The position numbers and the translations under genes were made by a program. Positions 47,660 to 55,953 of a stretch of DNA of 64,000 nt are shown here, piece after piece (positions within the stretch are counted from its first letter, which is position 1; the number at the start of each line of letters is the position of its first letter). The stretch covers positions 124,001 to 188,000 of the forward strand of contig QCOG01000003.1 in NCBI GenBank assembly GCA_003213015.1. The letters are read 5' to 3'. The notes under the pieces are model-generated. The model did not search any database. It saw nothing but the letters and a program-made list of their open reading frames with translations, and had not been told where the DNA came from. The DNA comes from Pelagibacteraceae bacterium AG-430-F16. Its GTDB lineage: Bacteria > Pseudomonadota > Alphaproteobacteria > Pelagibacterales > Pelagibacteraceae.

Positions 47660-47684
47660 GGCCCATGATTCTGAATCATGGGCC
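47660..47684. repeat. 25-base perfect palindrome (hairpin) between aldehyde dehydrogenase and DUF779 genes
   Basis: GGCCCATGATTC (47660-47671), a single T, and GAATCATGGGCC (47673-47684) form two perfect 12-base arms. It is far more G+C-rich than its surroundings. It starts 16 bases after the aldehyde dehydrogenase stop and contains an ATG (47678) in the DUF779 frame. No T-run follows on the plus strand, so it is not a canonical Rho-independent terminator. Confidence 0.8.
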
Positions 47685-47695
47685 GTACTTTAAAA

Positions 47696-48046
47696 ATGAA
47701 AGTATCTGCAACCAACTCAGCTCTAAATCTTATCTCTGAGCTTCAGGAAAAATACGGAAAAAAATTGATGTTCCATCAGTCAGGTGGATGTTGCGATGGA
47801 AGTGCACCTATGTGTTTTCAAGAAGGGGAGTTTCCCCTTGGGGACAACGATGTAAAGTTAGGAGAAATTGGTGGAGTTCCTTTTTATATGAATGGGGATA
47901 TGTATGAAAAATGGAAACATACCGACTTAACAATTGATGCGGTCAATGGAATTGGTGGAATGTTTTCTTTGGATAATGGAACAGGCCGCAGATTCCTGAC
48001 AAAATCAGAAATCTGCTTAGTCGTTGATAACGACGAAAATAAATAA
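47696..48046 (+). CDS. DUF779 protein, aldehyde dehydrogenase-associated
   Basis: A 116-residue protein with GKKLMFHQSGGCCDGSAPMCFQEGEF, PFYMNGDMYEKWKHTDLTIDAVNG and the terminal GRRFLTKSEIC, all conserved in DUF779. Its gene nearly always sits beside an AldB/ExaC-type aldehyde dehydrogenase; its biochemical role is unknown. The three cysteines suggest a metal or redox site. I chose ATG 47696 over ATG 47678 because the latter lies within the hairpin stem. Confidence 0.88.
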   Translation: MKVSATNSALNLISELQEKYGKKLMFHQSGGCCDGSAPMCFQEGEFPLGDNDVKLGEIGGVPFYMNGDMYEKWKHTDLTIDAVNGIGGMFSLDNGTGRRFLTKSEICLVVDNDENK

Positions 48047-48050
48047 TCTA

Positions 48051-48368
48051 TTACTGTCCCGGCGCTTTGTAACCAATCTTACTTGCTTTAGCAGTTGCTT
48101 TAGAAAAGTCTATTGCTTCCAACATAGTTAAATTACTCACAGCTCCAGATGCTTCTACAACTAATTTTATCGCTGCAAAGTCCTCAAAATTTGGAATATC
48201 TGCAACAACTACGAAATCGTATGAACCTCTTACAATGTCCATTGAGTGCATTGTTCCACCCATAGCTTTAGTAAGTTGATCTACTACTGCTTTTCTATCA
48301 GTTGAAGGATCTTTTAAAAATCCCTGAAAAGCTTTTTCCGTATAGTTTCCCATTATATATGCTTTCAT
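48051..48368 (-). CDS. GYD-domain small protein
   Basis: A 105-residue ferredoxin-like alpha+beta protein. MKAYIMGNYTEKAFQGFLKDPSTDRKAVVDQLTKAMGG followed by GSYDFVVVADIPNFEDFAAIKLVVEASGAV is the GYD pattern. Function is unknown. The start has a good ribosome binding site (AGGAGA). A second GYD gene lies at 57868-58191; the two are related in pattern but diverged. It is divergent from the aldehyde dehydrogenase at 48473. Confidence 0.87.
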   Translation of the reverse strand: MKAYIMGNYTEKAFQGFLKDPSTDRKAVVDQLTKAMGGTMHSMDIVRGSYDFVVVADIPNFEDFAAIKLVVEASGAVSNLTMLEAIDFSKATAKASKIGYKAPGQ

Positions 48369-48472
48369 ATTTTCTCCTATTTTATAAATGTATTATAGTA
48401 CGAATAATGTAGTTTTGTTGACATGTTTTATTTGCACACTAGACACCATTAAAGGTAATGTTAAATTAATTT

Positions 48473-49915
48473 ATGTACGAAAAATTTGGTCAATTTATTG
48501 ATGGTAAATGGATTAAATCTTCTGGTGGAGAGACCTATGAAGTAATAAATCCTGCAAATGAGGAAATTCTAGGTAATGCTTCCAAAGCATCCCCAGAGGA
48601 TGTGGAGAAAGCTTTAAAGTCAGCACAACAAGGATTAGAAGTTTGGAAAAAAACTACACCTTGGCAAAGATCATATATCTTAAGACGCATAGCAGATAAA
48701 ATGAGGGAGAAACAAGATGTTCTTGCAAAATGGATGACTCTAGAAATGGGAAAACCGCTAATTGAGGCTAAAGGTGAGGTTAATGGTGCAGCAGATATTT
48801 TTGAATGGAATGCAGAGGAGACAAAAAGAATTTATGGACAAACTGTAGAGAGTAGATTTGAGGATACTCGTGTACATGTTTACTATCAACCAGTTGGAGT
48901 TGTTGCAGCGTTAGTGCCTTGGAATTTTCCCTTAGTTTTATCATCTAGAAAAATCTCAACAGGATTGGCAGCAGGATGTTCAGTAATTGTAAAACCTGAT
49001 GTAATAACACCAGGTGTAGTTATGGAGCTTGTCGAAATATGTAGAGAGTGTGGGGTGCCTTCAGGGGTGATTAATTTACTATCAGGTGACCCACCAAGTA
49101 TCGCACAACAATTAATTGCCTCTGACATAATTAAAAAAATTTCGATTACAGGCTCTTCAAGAGTTGGAAAATTAATTCTTAAACAAGCCGCAGACAAAGT
49201 TCAAAGAGTAACAATGGAGTTAAGTGGCCATTCTCCATTCATAGTGTTTGATGATGCTGATATTAAAAAGGCTGCTGATATGGCAATAGCAGCTAAGTTT
49301 AGAAATAACGGTCAAGTTTGTATATCACCTAATAGATTTTATATTCAAGAAACTAAGAAAGATGAATTCGTGAATTTGTTTATTGAAAAAACAAAGAAAT
49401 TAAAGATTGGTGATGGAATGGATCCTTCAGTTCAGCTAGGACCTATTACAACAAAAAAAAGATTAAATGAAATAGAAGAATTGGTTGAGACAACAAAGAA
49501 AGAAGGGGCAAAAGTTTTATTAGGGGGGAAAAGACCCTCAGGTTTTAATAAAGGTTATTTTTATGAACCTACAATATTTGATAACGTGAAAGATGATTTT
49601 ACAATTATGAAAGTTGAGCCATTCGGACCCTTAGTGCCAATGCTATCTTTTAAAAGTTTTGATGAAGTAATTGAAAGAGCTAATAATCATGAGTTAGGAT
49701 TATCAAGTTATATTTGTACCAACTCTATGGAGACAGCACATAAAGCATCAGAGCTAATGGAAACAGGAACAGTTGCAGTTAACACACCACAAGTTGCTTT
49801 AGCAGAGGCACCGTTTGGAGGTATTAAACAAGCAGGTTACGGAAGAGAGGGTGGTTCAATGGCAATTAAAGATTATCTTAATGTTAAATACACACACCTT
49901 GGTTTAAAAGGTTAA
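48473..49915 (+). CDS. Aldehyde dehydrogenase (succinate-semialdehyde/betaine-aldehyde type)
   Basis: A 480-residue NAD(P)-dependent aldehyde dehydrogenase. GQFIDGKWIKSSGGETYEVINPANEE opens the fold; VVAALVPWNFPLVLSSRKI, VKPDVITPG, ITGSSRVGK, MELSGHSPFIVFDDADI and the catalytic NNGQVCISPNRF follow. ELSGH replaces the commoner ELGGK/N, though the general-base glutamate is kept. Substrate assignment is open among semialdehydes and betaine aldehyde. It is followed after 5 bases by the CcdA-like gene, which may be cotranscribed. Confidence 0.88.
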   Translation: MYEKFGQFIDGKWIKSSGGETYEVINPANEEILGNASKASPEDVEKALKSAQQGLEVWKKTTPWQRSYILRRIADKMREKQDVLAKWMTLEMGKPLIEAKGEVNGAADIFEWNAEETKRIYGQTVESRFEDTRVHVYYQPVGVVAALVPWNFPLVLSSRKISTGLAAGCSVIVKPDVITPGVVMELVEICRECGVPSGVINLLSGDPPSIAQQLIASDIIKKISITGSSRVGKLILKQAADKVQRVTMELSGHSPFIVFDDADIKKAADMAIAAKFRNNGQVCISPNRFYIQETKKDEFVNLFIEKTKKLKIGDGMDPSVQLGPITTKKRLNEIEELVETTKKEGAKVLLGGKRPSGFNKGYFYEPTIFDNVKDDFTIMKVEPFGPLVPMLSFKSFDEVIERANNHELGLSSYICTNSMETAHKASELMETGTVAVNTPQVALAEAPFGGIKQAGYGREGGSMAIKDYLNVKYTHLGLKG

Positions 49916-49920
49916 ACTAA

Positions 49921-50628
49921 ATGACAGAATTAATTTTGGCGTTAGGCGCAGGCCTTTTAAGTTTCTTATCTCCCTGCGTTTTACCTTTAATACCGGGATA
50001 TATATCTTATGTATCAGGCAAATCCTTAAATGAATTGCTTGAAGAAAAAAAAGTTAATATAACACCAATAATTTTATTTACAGTTGGGTTCTCTATCATT
50101 TTTATTGCATTTGGAGCAACTAGTTCTCTAATTGGAAAAATTTTATTAAATAATTCAATAGAGCTTAGAATTTTTTCTGGACTAATTATTATTCTTTTTT
50201 CTCTTCAGATAATCGGAATTATAAATTTGAACTTTCTAAACTTTGAAAAGAGATTAGACACTCAAAAAAGCGCAAATGTTTTTAGCTCTGTTTTAGTAGG
50301 GATGGCGTTTGGTTTTGGTTGGACGCCATGCATTGGACCTATTCTAGGCTCTATACTGGCTCTTGCAGCTGTGGAACAAACTCTATTGAAAGCTGTTCTA
50401 TTATTGTTATTTTATTCATTAGGATTAGCTATTCCCTTTATTTTATCTGGTTTTTTAATACAAAAATTTATGCTCATTTCAAAAAATTTAAAAAGAAACA
50501 TTAATATAATCTCAAAAACTGGTGGATTTATTTTGTTGGGAACAGGTATTTTGATACTAACAAACCAACTACAAGCAGTAGGTTTTTATTTGCTAAAATC
50601 ATTACCTTTTTTACAAAATCTGGGTTAA
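49921..50628 (+). CDS. ccdA: CcdA-like cytochrome c biogenesis/thiol-disulfide transmembrane protein
   Basis: A 235-residue six-helix membrane protein of the DsbD/CcdA family that carries reducing equivalents to the periplasm. The paired cysteines are in FLSPCVLPLIPGYISYVSG and FGFGWTPCIGPILGSILALAA, the two hallmark motifs. Targets are usually apocytochrome c or periplasmic thioredoxins. No ccm or tlpA gene is adjacent here. Confidence 0.9.
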   Translation: MTELILALGAGLLSFLSPCVLPLIPGYISYVSGKSLNELLEEKKVNITPIILFTVGFSIIFIAFGATSSLIGKILLNNSIELRIFSGLIIILFSLQIIGIINLNFLNFEKRLDTQKSANVFSSVLVGMAFGFGWTPCIGPILGSILALAAVEQTLLKAVLLLLFYSLGLAIPFILSGFLIQKFMLISKNLKRNINIISKTGGFILLGTGILILTNQLQAVGFYLLKSLPFLQNLG

Positions 50629-50658
50629 AAAAATCATCTTTTTTGATATAATATTAAT

Positions 50659-51678
50659 ATGTCTTTAAGTTATCTAATAAATCAATCTAGTAAATTTATC
50701 TGGTACTCTGCACATTATATAATTTCTTTTAAGTACGCGACACCTATTAAAATTGATAAGACTAATCCACCTCCATTTTATGGCAAAATGCCGACAGGGA
50801 GAAAACTATTTTTTGAAATGATGAAACTTTTAAATGAAGAGCGAAAGTTGATTAATTCAAAATTTTACAAAATACCCAAAACAGAACTTAAAGATTTGAT
50901 AAATACAGCTAAAGGAAGTTTTGATTTTTTTCTCGATTTACCTAAAATTGATAAAAGAAGGACATCGGGTAAATTTTCTGATGTAAAAACTAAAAAAGAC
51001 TTACCAAAATATTTTCTTAGAAATTTCCATTATCAAACTGATGGTTACTTAAGCGAAAAATCTGCAAGATTATATGAGTTTCAAGTTGAGACTTTATTCT
51101 CAGGGTGCGCTGCAACAATGCGAAGATTTTCAATGATCCCCTTAATTAAATTTATAAAAGATGAAAATTTGCCAAGAACAAAGTTGTTGGACATTGGTAC
51201 TGGCACAGGGGATATAATTCAAACATATAAATTAAACACTAAAAATTTAGAGGTCACGTGTTCTGACTTATCTGAAGAATATTTAAATGTTGCAAAAGAA
51301 AAGTTAAGGAAATTCTCAAATATTAAATATGTAAATTGTAAAGGAGAAGAGTTGCCATTTGATGAGAAATCTTATGACATTGTTACTTCTACTTATGTTT
51401 TTCATGAGGTTCCTTCTGCTATAAGAAAAAAAATTTTTAGCGAAATCTCAAGAGTGCTTAGAAAAGGAGGGATTTTTATTTTAACAGACTCTTTACAAAT
51501 GGATGACAATCCAATTTTAAATCCATTATTAGAATTTTTTCCTTATTCTACACATGAACCTTATTATCCTAAATATATACGTGAAGATCTAGCTAGTGTT
51601 GCTAAACAAAGTGGATTAGAACTTTTTTATTCTAAAAATGCTTATCTTTCAAAAAGTTTAGCTTTCAGAAAAATTTAA
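50659..51678 (+). CDS. Class I SAM-dependent methyltransferase
   Basis: A 339-residue protein whose C-terminal half (about 170-310) is a Rossmann methyltransferase: KLLDIGTGTGDII (motif I), VTCSDLSEEYLNVAKEKL, LPFDEKSYDIVTSTYVFHEVP and ISRVLRKGGIFILTDSL. The N-terminal 150 residues are helical and not recognised. The pattern is closest to UbiE-type enzymes acting on small lipids or quinones, but no substrate can be inferred. The stop directly abuts the convergent dioxygenase gene. Confidence 0.85.
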   Translation: MSLSYLINQSSKFIWYSAHYIISFKYATPIKIDKTNPPPFYGKMPTGRKLFFEMMKLLNEERKLINSKFYKIPKTELKDLINTAKGSFDFFLDLPKIDKRRTSGKFSDVKTKKDLPKYFLRNFHYQTDGYLSEKSARLYEFQVETLFSGCAATMRRFSMIPLIKFIKDENLPRTKLLDIGTGTGDIIQTYKLNTKNLEVTCSDLSEEYLNVAKEKLRKFSNIKYVNCKGEELPFDEKSYDIVTSTYVFHEVPSAIRKKIFSEISRVLRKGGIFILTDSLQMDDNPILNPLLEFFPYSTHEPYYPKYIREDLASVAKQSGLELFYSKNAYLSKSLAFRKI

Positions 51679-52779
51679 TTAACTAAATTTCCGTAATAGA
51701 TGTCTTAGTTTACCTTCTGAAGAATCGTAATCTATATAACAACCTTGTAAAAATCTATTACCATCATTAGGATTAAATTCTGTTCTACCGTGAAGTAATC
51801 TATAATTATCCATCATCAGTAAGTCACCTGGATTTAACTTGAATTTTATTAAAAATTTATTTGAGTTATAAATTTCTGAAATTTTATTTCTTGCTTTATA
51901 ATATAAGTCTAACATATCTTTTTCTAAGGCCGGAACAAAATCTAGTCTAGTACTAAATCTTACTTGTTTAACTTGATTATTTTGATCTAATTCAATAAGT
52001 TCCCCATAATTTTCCAAAACAACATTTTTATCTGCAAATCTAAACTTCACTTTTACTTCTGTAAGTATTTTGAAAAATTCAGGAAATTCTTTTTTTAAAT
52101 TTTCTGCTACTGCAAATCCATCGACCAGAGTAGAAAATCCACCTTTCACCTCATTTTCAATACAATGTAATAACTGAATATTGGGAACTGGTTTTCTGTA
52201 AGGATTGTCAGTATGAGGAGAAAGTGGAAGAGGTGTATAAGCTAAATCATTTGGATTTGGTTTTGACTTAACATTAAAATATTCACCAAAATTAGTTCTT
52301 CTAATACTACCAATTGAATTAGCAAAATTTACAATAAAATTATCTTTTGTTGGGACGTTTGAAATAATGATAAAACCATTTTTATAGAACGATTTTAAAA
52401 GCTCAAGCATCTCACCGCTTTCTAAAAAATTATCATCATATTTAAAGTTCTTTTTATTCTTGAGTTTAGAGTTCCAAAGTGTTGGCTGCATTAATCTTTC
52501 TAATTCTTCATCAGAAGAAAACTCTTTTTCAATTTTTTTAATATCAAATTTAGACTTTACTCCATCACTAAACTCTAGATTTAAAAGATCATTATCAATT
52601 TTAACATTTTTAATTGTTATATTTTTTAGAAAAGATGGATCAAAAAGTCTTTGTTCAGTATTAGCATCAAGATGTTCTTTTTCAGACACTCTTTCTCTTA
52701 ACCAAATAGGATGTAATTCTTTCTTTTTCGATCCTTGAAACACAAAAATTTTATTATTCTTCTCTAATTGTATTTTCAT
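51679..52779 (-). CDS. Gamma-butyrobetaine hydroxylase-like 2-oxoglutarate dioxygenase
   Basis: A 366-residue TauD/GBBH-type oxygenase. The N-terminal DUF971-like domain (ELHPIWLRERVSEKEHLDANTEQRLFDP) and the catalytic domain are both present. Iron ligands appear in SPHTDNPYR (His and Asp) and RLLHGRTEF (His), and the 2-oxoglutarate arginine in NRFLQGCYID. The order of domains matches gamma-butyrobetaine or trimethyllysine dioxygenases of carnitine metabolism; the true substrate is inferred. The start is taken as ATG 52779, 5 codons into the longest frame. Confidence 0.85.
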   Translation of the reverse strand: MKIQLEKNNKIFVFQGSKKKELHPIWLRERVSEKEHLDANTEQRLFDPSFLKNITIKNVKIDNDLLNLEFSDGVKSKFDIKKIEKEFSSDEELERLMQPTLWNSKLKNKKNFKYDDNFLESGEMLELLKSFYKNGFIIISNVPTKDNFIVNFANSIGSIRRTNFGEYFNVKSKPNPNDLAYTPLPLSPHTDNPYRKPVPNIQLLHCIENEVKGGFSTLVDGFAVAENLKKEFPEFFKILTEVKVKFRFADKNVVLENYGELIELDQNNQVKQVRFSTRLDFVPALEKDMLDLYYKARNKISEIYNSNKFLIKFKLNPGDLLMMDNYRLLHGRTEFNPNDGNRFLQGCYIDYDSSEGKLRHLLRKFS

Positions 52780-52862
52780 ATCTACAATTAACATTTCAAC
52801 AAAAAATAGCTTTAATCAAGCAAAATTAAATAGTAATAAGATCTTAAAATAAATCAAAACAA

Positions 52863-53648
52863 ATGAAAAATATTGAATTTTATAGATTTTTAATCTCTTT
52901 GGCTAAAGACTTAAATAGATTTTATAAAAAGAATTTAGACAAACCGTTTAAGGCTTTTAACAAAGGAAAAGGCTCTGACTATGACCCAGTTACTATAGCT
53001 GATAAAAAATTTGAAAAGTTCATAAGATCAAAGATTAATAAAAAATACCCATCTCATTCTATAGTTGGTGAGGAATTTGGAAAGAAAGTAACTAAAAGTG
53101 ATTACTCTTGGGTAATTGATCCAATTGATGGTACAAGATCTTTTGTTATCGGTAATCCTTCATGGAGTAATCTTGTAGCTGTTTGTTATAAAGGTCAACC
53201 AATTTTTGGGTTAGCAAACTTTCCTGAATTAAATAAATTTTATATAAACAAAAACGCAAAAGAGGCATTTTTATTCAAGGATAATAAAAAGATAAAATTG
53301 AGATCCTCAAATGAAAAAAATTTCAAAAAAATAAAGCTTTCTGGAAACTTTCATGGTCATTTTTCTTTAGACAAGCTCAAGAAAGTAAAAAAAATTCTTC
53401 CAATGATGCAATTTCCTTGCATGGATGCATTAAGTTATTCTCATTTTTGTGAAGGAAAAATTGATGTTGTTTTTCAATGTGGGAATAAAATTTGGGATAT
53501 TTTTCCATTGATACCAATAATAAGAGCTTCAGGCGGAATGGTTACAAATTGGAAAAATCAATTTAACTTTAAAAGTGGAAATGTTTTAGTCTCTCCAAAC
53601 AAAATATTGCACTCCAAGATGCTGAGAATGCTTAGACCTCTAAATTAA
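52863..53648 (+). CDS. Inositol monophosphatase-family phosphatase, HisN-like
   Basis: A 261-residue Mg-dependent phosphatase. The metal ligands are in VGEEFG (glutamate) and WVIDPIDGTRSFVIGNPSWSNL, with the final aspartate in CGNKIWDIFPLIPIIRASGG. The KGSDYDPVTIADKKFEKFIR start and the DGTRSF motif are closest to alphaproteobacterial histidinol-phosphatase HisN. Other roles in the family, such as 3'-nucleotidase or inositol-1-phosphatase, remain possible. It converges with the epimerase, sharing 4 bases. Confidence 0.85.
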   Translation: MKNIEFYRFLISLAKDLNRFYKKNLDKPFKAFNKGKGSDYDPVTIADKKFEKFIRSKINKKYPSHSIVGEEFGKKVTKSDYSWVIDPIDGTRSFVIGNPSWSNLVAVCYKGQPIFGLANFPELNKFYINKNAKEAFLFKDNKKIKLRSSNEKNFKKIKLSGNFHGHFSLDKLKKVKKILPMMQFPCMDALSYSHFCEGKIDVVFQCGNKIWDIFPLIPIIRASGGMVTNWKNQFNFKSGNVLVSPNKILHSKMLRMLRPLN

Positions 53649-54523
53649 TTATTATTGATAAAAGATTTAATATAATCTCTGAGTTTGATTTTACCAAAGT
53701 GTTTATAAACTTTATTTGATAAATTCATTGTTGTAAGTGCTGATGCGTATCTTTCACCAGGTCTTTTTGATAAAAGCCTAATCCGTTTCTTAAACATCTT
53801 TGCAACTTCTAAAATCGTAAAACTTTGCTTATGGGAAATGCTATAATGTCTACATAGATTTTTTTTCCAAGCTATGTAGCAAACATTAACCGTATCATCA
53901 ATATGCGTAAATCTTCTTGATTGAGTACCAGGTTTAACTACTGGCAAAGCTTTATTTTTTTTGTAACAGTCTTCAAATATTCCAATAACAGTAGCCATAT
54001 TCCCTTTTCCAATTTGATTAGGACCATATACATTGTAAAAATAAATCACTTCATATTTAAATTTATGCCATTTTTTTAAATTTTCTAATAACTCTAAATT
54101 TTTTGCTTTTGTGAATGCATATGGAGATAAATTTTTATCATTTCCTTTATTTCCAAGCGATGCAGATGTTGCGCTATAAACCAGTTTAATTTTATTCCTA
54201 AGACAAAAATTTAAAACAGCGTTTGTTCCAATAGAATTCGACTCGATACACCTGTCCATTTGTAAAAAGCTTTGATAAATCCTTGCAAACTCACCAAAGT
54301 GAAAAATCGAATGAATTTGTTTTGGATTTAAAACTGATGAGATATTTTTTGTGTGGGCTTTGATGTATTTTACCCTGGAACTTTTAATATGGTTTTTACG
54401 TGAACTTGAACTGTAATTATCTATTGAGATTAATTTATATTTTGTTTTTTTTAAAAGTAATCTAATTAAATTAGTACCAACAAAACCGGCGCCACCTGTG
54501 ATTACTATCTTTTTTGAGCTCAT
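53645..54523 (-). CDS. NAD-dependent sugar epimerase/dehydratase (extended SDR)
   Basis: A 292-residue extended short-chain dehydrogenase. KIVITGGAGFVGTNLIRLLL binds NAD, HFGEFARIYQSF and the active-site YAFTKAKN (Tyr-x3-Lys, preceded by SATSASLG) complete the chemistry, and FYNVYGPNQIGKGNMATV with the late GERYASALTTM are typical of UDP-glucose/NDP-sugar 4-epimerases. Exact substrate is unknown. It diverges from the AhpD-like gene across 74 bases. Confidence 0.85.
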   Translation of the reverse strand: MSSKKIVITGGAGFVGTNLIRLLLKKTKYKLISIDNYSSSSRKNHIKSSRVKYIKAHTKNISSVLNPKQIHSIFHFGEFARIYQSFLQMDRCIESNSIGTNAVLNFCLRNKIKLVYSATSASLGNKGNDKNLSPYAFTKAKNLELLENLKKWHKFKYEVIYFYNVYGPNQIGKGNMATVIGIFEDCYKKNKALPVVKPGTQSRRFTHIDDTVNVCYIAWKKNLCRHYSISHKQSFTILEVAKMFKKRIRLLSKRPGERYASALTTMNLSNKVYKHFGKIKLRDYIKSFINNN

Positions 54524-54597
54524 TAGCTTTTTATCTATTAATTTAAATATTTATTTATGTAAATAACTAAATTACAATACATAAAAAAAGGAGGAAT

Positions 54598-54990
54598 ATG
54601 GAAATTTTTAAACCAATTAACGAAAAAAAAGCTAATACAAAAGTAAAAAGAATTTTTAATGAAATTAAGAAAACTAGGAAAATAAGTAAAATTCCAAATT
54701 TTTGGAAATCTATAGCACATAACCCACAACTTTTAGAAAGAACATGGAATAATCTTAAACAAATTATGAAAGATGGTGCATTAGACAGTATTACTAAAGA
54801 ATTAATTTATGTTGCTGTATCAATTACAAATAGTTGCAGTTACTGCACAAGATCACATACTTTTGCTGCTAAAAAAAAAGGCGCAACTGATGAAATGATA
54901 AAAGAAATGATAGATGTGGTTGGTATTGCTAATCAAAATAATAAACTTGTTGAAGCGTATCAAGTTGAAGTAGATAAAATTTACAAATAA
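54598..54990 (+). CDS. Carboxymuconolactone decarboxylase / AhpD-like protein
   Basis: A 130-residue helical protein with the redox CxxC in TNSCSYCTRSHTFAAKKKGATDEM, the mark of AhpD-like members, followed by a helix continuing IDVVGIANQNNKL. AhpD-like proteins reduce peroxidase partners through the CxxC pair and histidine. The start is well supported by AGGAGG just before ATG 54598, one of few strong ribosome binding sites in the window. The SMR-like gene begins 4 bases downstream. Confidence 0.88.
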   Translation: MEIFKPINEKKANTKVKRIFNEIKKTRKISKIPNFWKSIAHNPQLLERTWNNLKQIMKDGALDSITKELIYVAVSITNSCSYCTRSHTFAAKKKGATDEMIKEMIDVVGIANQNNKLVEAYQVEVDKIYK

Positions 54991-54993
54991 GCT

Positions 54994-55329
54994 ATGACGA
55001 ATATTTTTGGATATATATACCTTTTGTTAGCCGTAATATTAGGAATTACTTCTAACGGCTATTTAAAAACTACTAATGGATTTACAAATCTCGTACCGAC
55101 TACAATGTGTATAGTTACAATAGTCCTCTGCATTTTTTTTCTAGCAAAAGCAATGATGACGATACCTGTTGGTTTTACCTATGCAACATATGGAGGTTTA
55201 ACTATAACTGCTGTAACAATTTTTGGAATATTAAAATACAATCAAGTTCCAAACATATACGGAATTATAGGTATATCTTTGATCATCATTGGCGTGATAC
55301 TCGTAAATTTTTTAGGAAAAACATCCTAG
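54994..55329 (+). CDS. SMR (EmrE/SugE-fold) membrane protein lacking the conserved glutamate
   Basis: A 111-residue, four-helix membrane protein with the small multidrug resistance layout: GYIYLLLAVILG, LKTTNGFTNLVPT, AKAMMTIPVGFTYATYGGLTITAVTIFG and GIIGISLIIIGVILVNFLG, as in EmrE. The EmrE glutamate 14, which binds protons and substrate, falls at Gly17 here, and the protein contains no aspartate or glutamate at all. It is therefore unlikely to be a normal proton antiporter. Sandwiched between an AhpD-like gene and an SRAP gene, all head to tail. Confidence 0.8.
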   Translation: MTNIFGYIYLLLAVILGITSNGYLKTTNGFTNLVPTTMCIVTIVLCIFFLAKAMMTIPVGFTYATYGGLTITAVTIFGILKYNQVPNIYGIIGISLIIIGVILVNFLGKTS

Positions 55330-55953
55330 ATGTGCGGAAGGTACGTAATTACAAAAGCTAAAGAAAAAACTTCATTGTTAGTAAAGTCAACAACCACTGT
55401 TAAAGACGAAGAAAACTTTAACGCACACCCAACTCAGAGTTTACCAGTAGTAAAATCTTATTCTAATGGCAAAACATTAGAAATTCTTAAATGGGGAATT
55501 GTTCCATCTTGGGCTAAACAAAAAGATTTTAGACCACTAATCAATGCAAGACTAGAAACAATTGATGAAAAAATATCATTTAAAAGATTAATTCAGGCCA
55601 ATAGATGTGTTGCTGTGATGGATGGATTTTATGAATGGAAAAGAACTAAAGAAAACAAAACACCTTTTTATTTTAAAAGACAGGATAATCTACCTTTATT
55701 TATTGCAGGGATATTTGATAAAAATGAATTTTGTTTAATTACTGAGGAGGCAACCTCTAATGTGACCGAAATTCATCATAGACAACCTGTAATTCTTAAC
55801 CAAGATGAAATAGATTTATATTTAGACATAAAAAAATCTGGTAAAAATTTATTAGCTAATTTTCAAAGACCGCAAATTATTTTCCATGAAATATCAAAAG
55901 AAGTAAATAAACCAGCTAATAACGACTCATCATTAATTAAACCTATAAATTAA
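55330..55953 (+). CDS. SRAP-domain abasic-site protein (HMCES/YedK-like)
   Basis: A 207-residue SOS response-associated peptidase-type protein that caps abasic sites in single-stranded DNA through a crosslink from Cys2. MCGRYVI gives the N-terminal cysteine exposed after methionine removal; ARLETIDEKISFKRLIQANRCVAVMDGFYEWKR contains the conserved glutamate, and EIHHRQPVIL the histidine. The end is shorter than in some relatives. It is directly after the SMR-like stop (0 bases between). Confidence 0.93.
   Translation: MCGRYVITKAKEKTSLLVKSTTTVKDEENFNAHPTQSLPVVKSYSNGKTLEILKWGIVPSWAKQKDFRPLINARLETIDEKISFKRLIQANRCVAVMDGFYEWKRTKENKTPFYFKRQDNLPLFIAGIFDKNEFCLITEEATSNVTEIHHRQPVILNQDEIDLYLDIKKSGKNLLANFQRPQIIFHEISKEVNKPANNDSSLIKPIN

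Noticed and set aside
51252..51263. AGGTCACGTGTT inside the methyltransferase gene as a parS site
   Set aside because: The flanks do not match and the position is coding.
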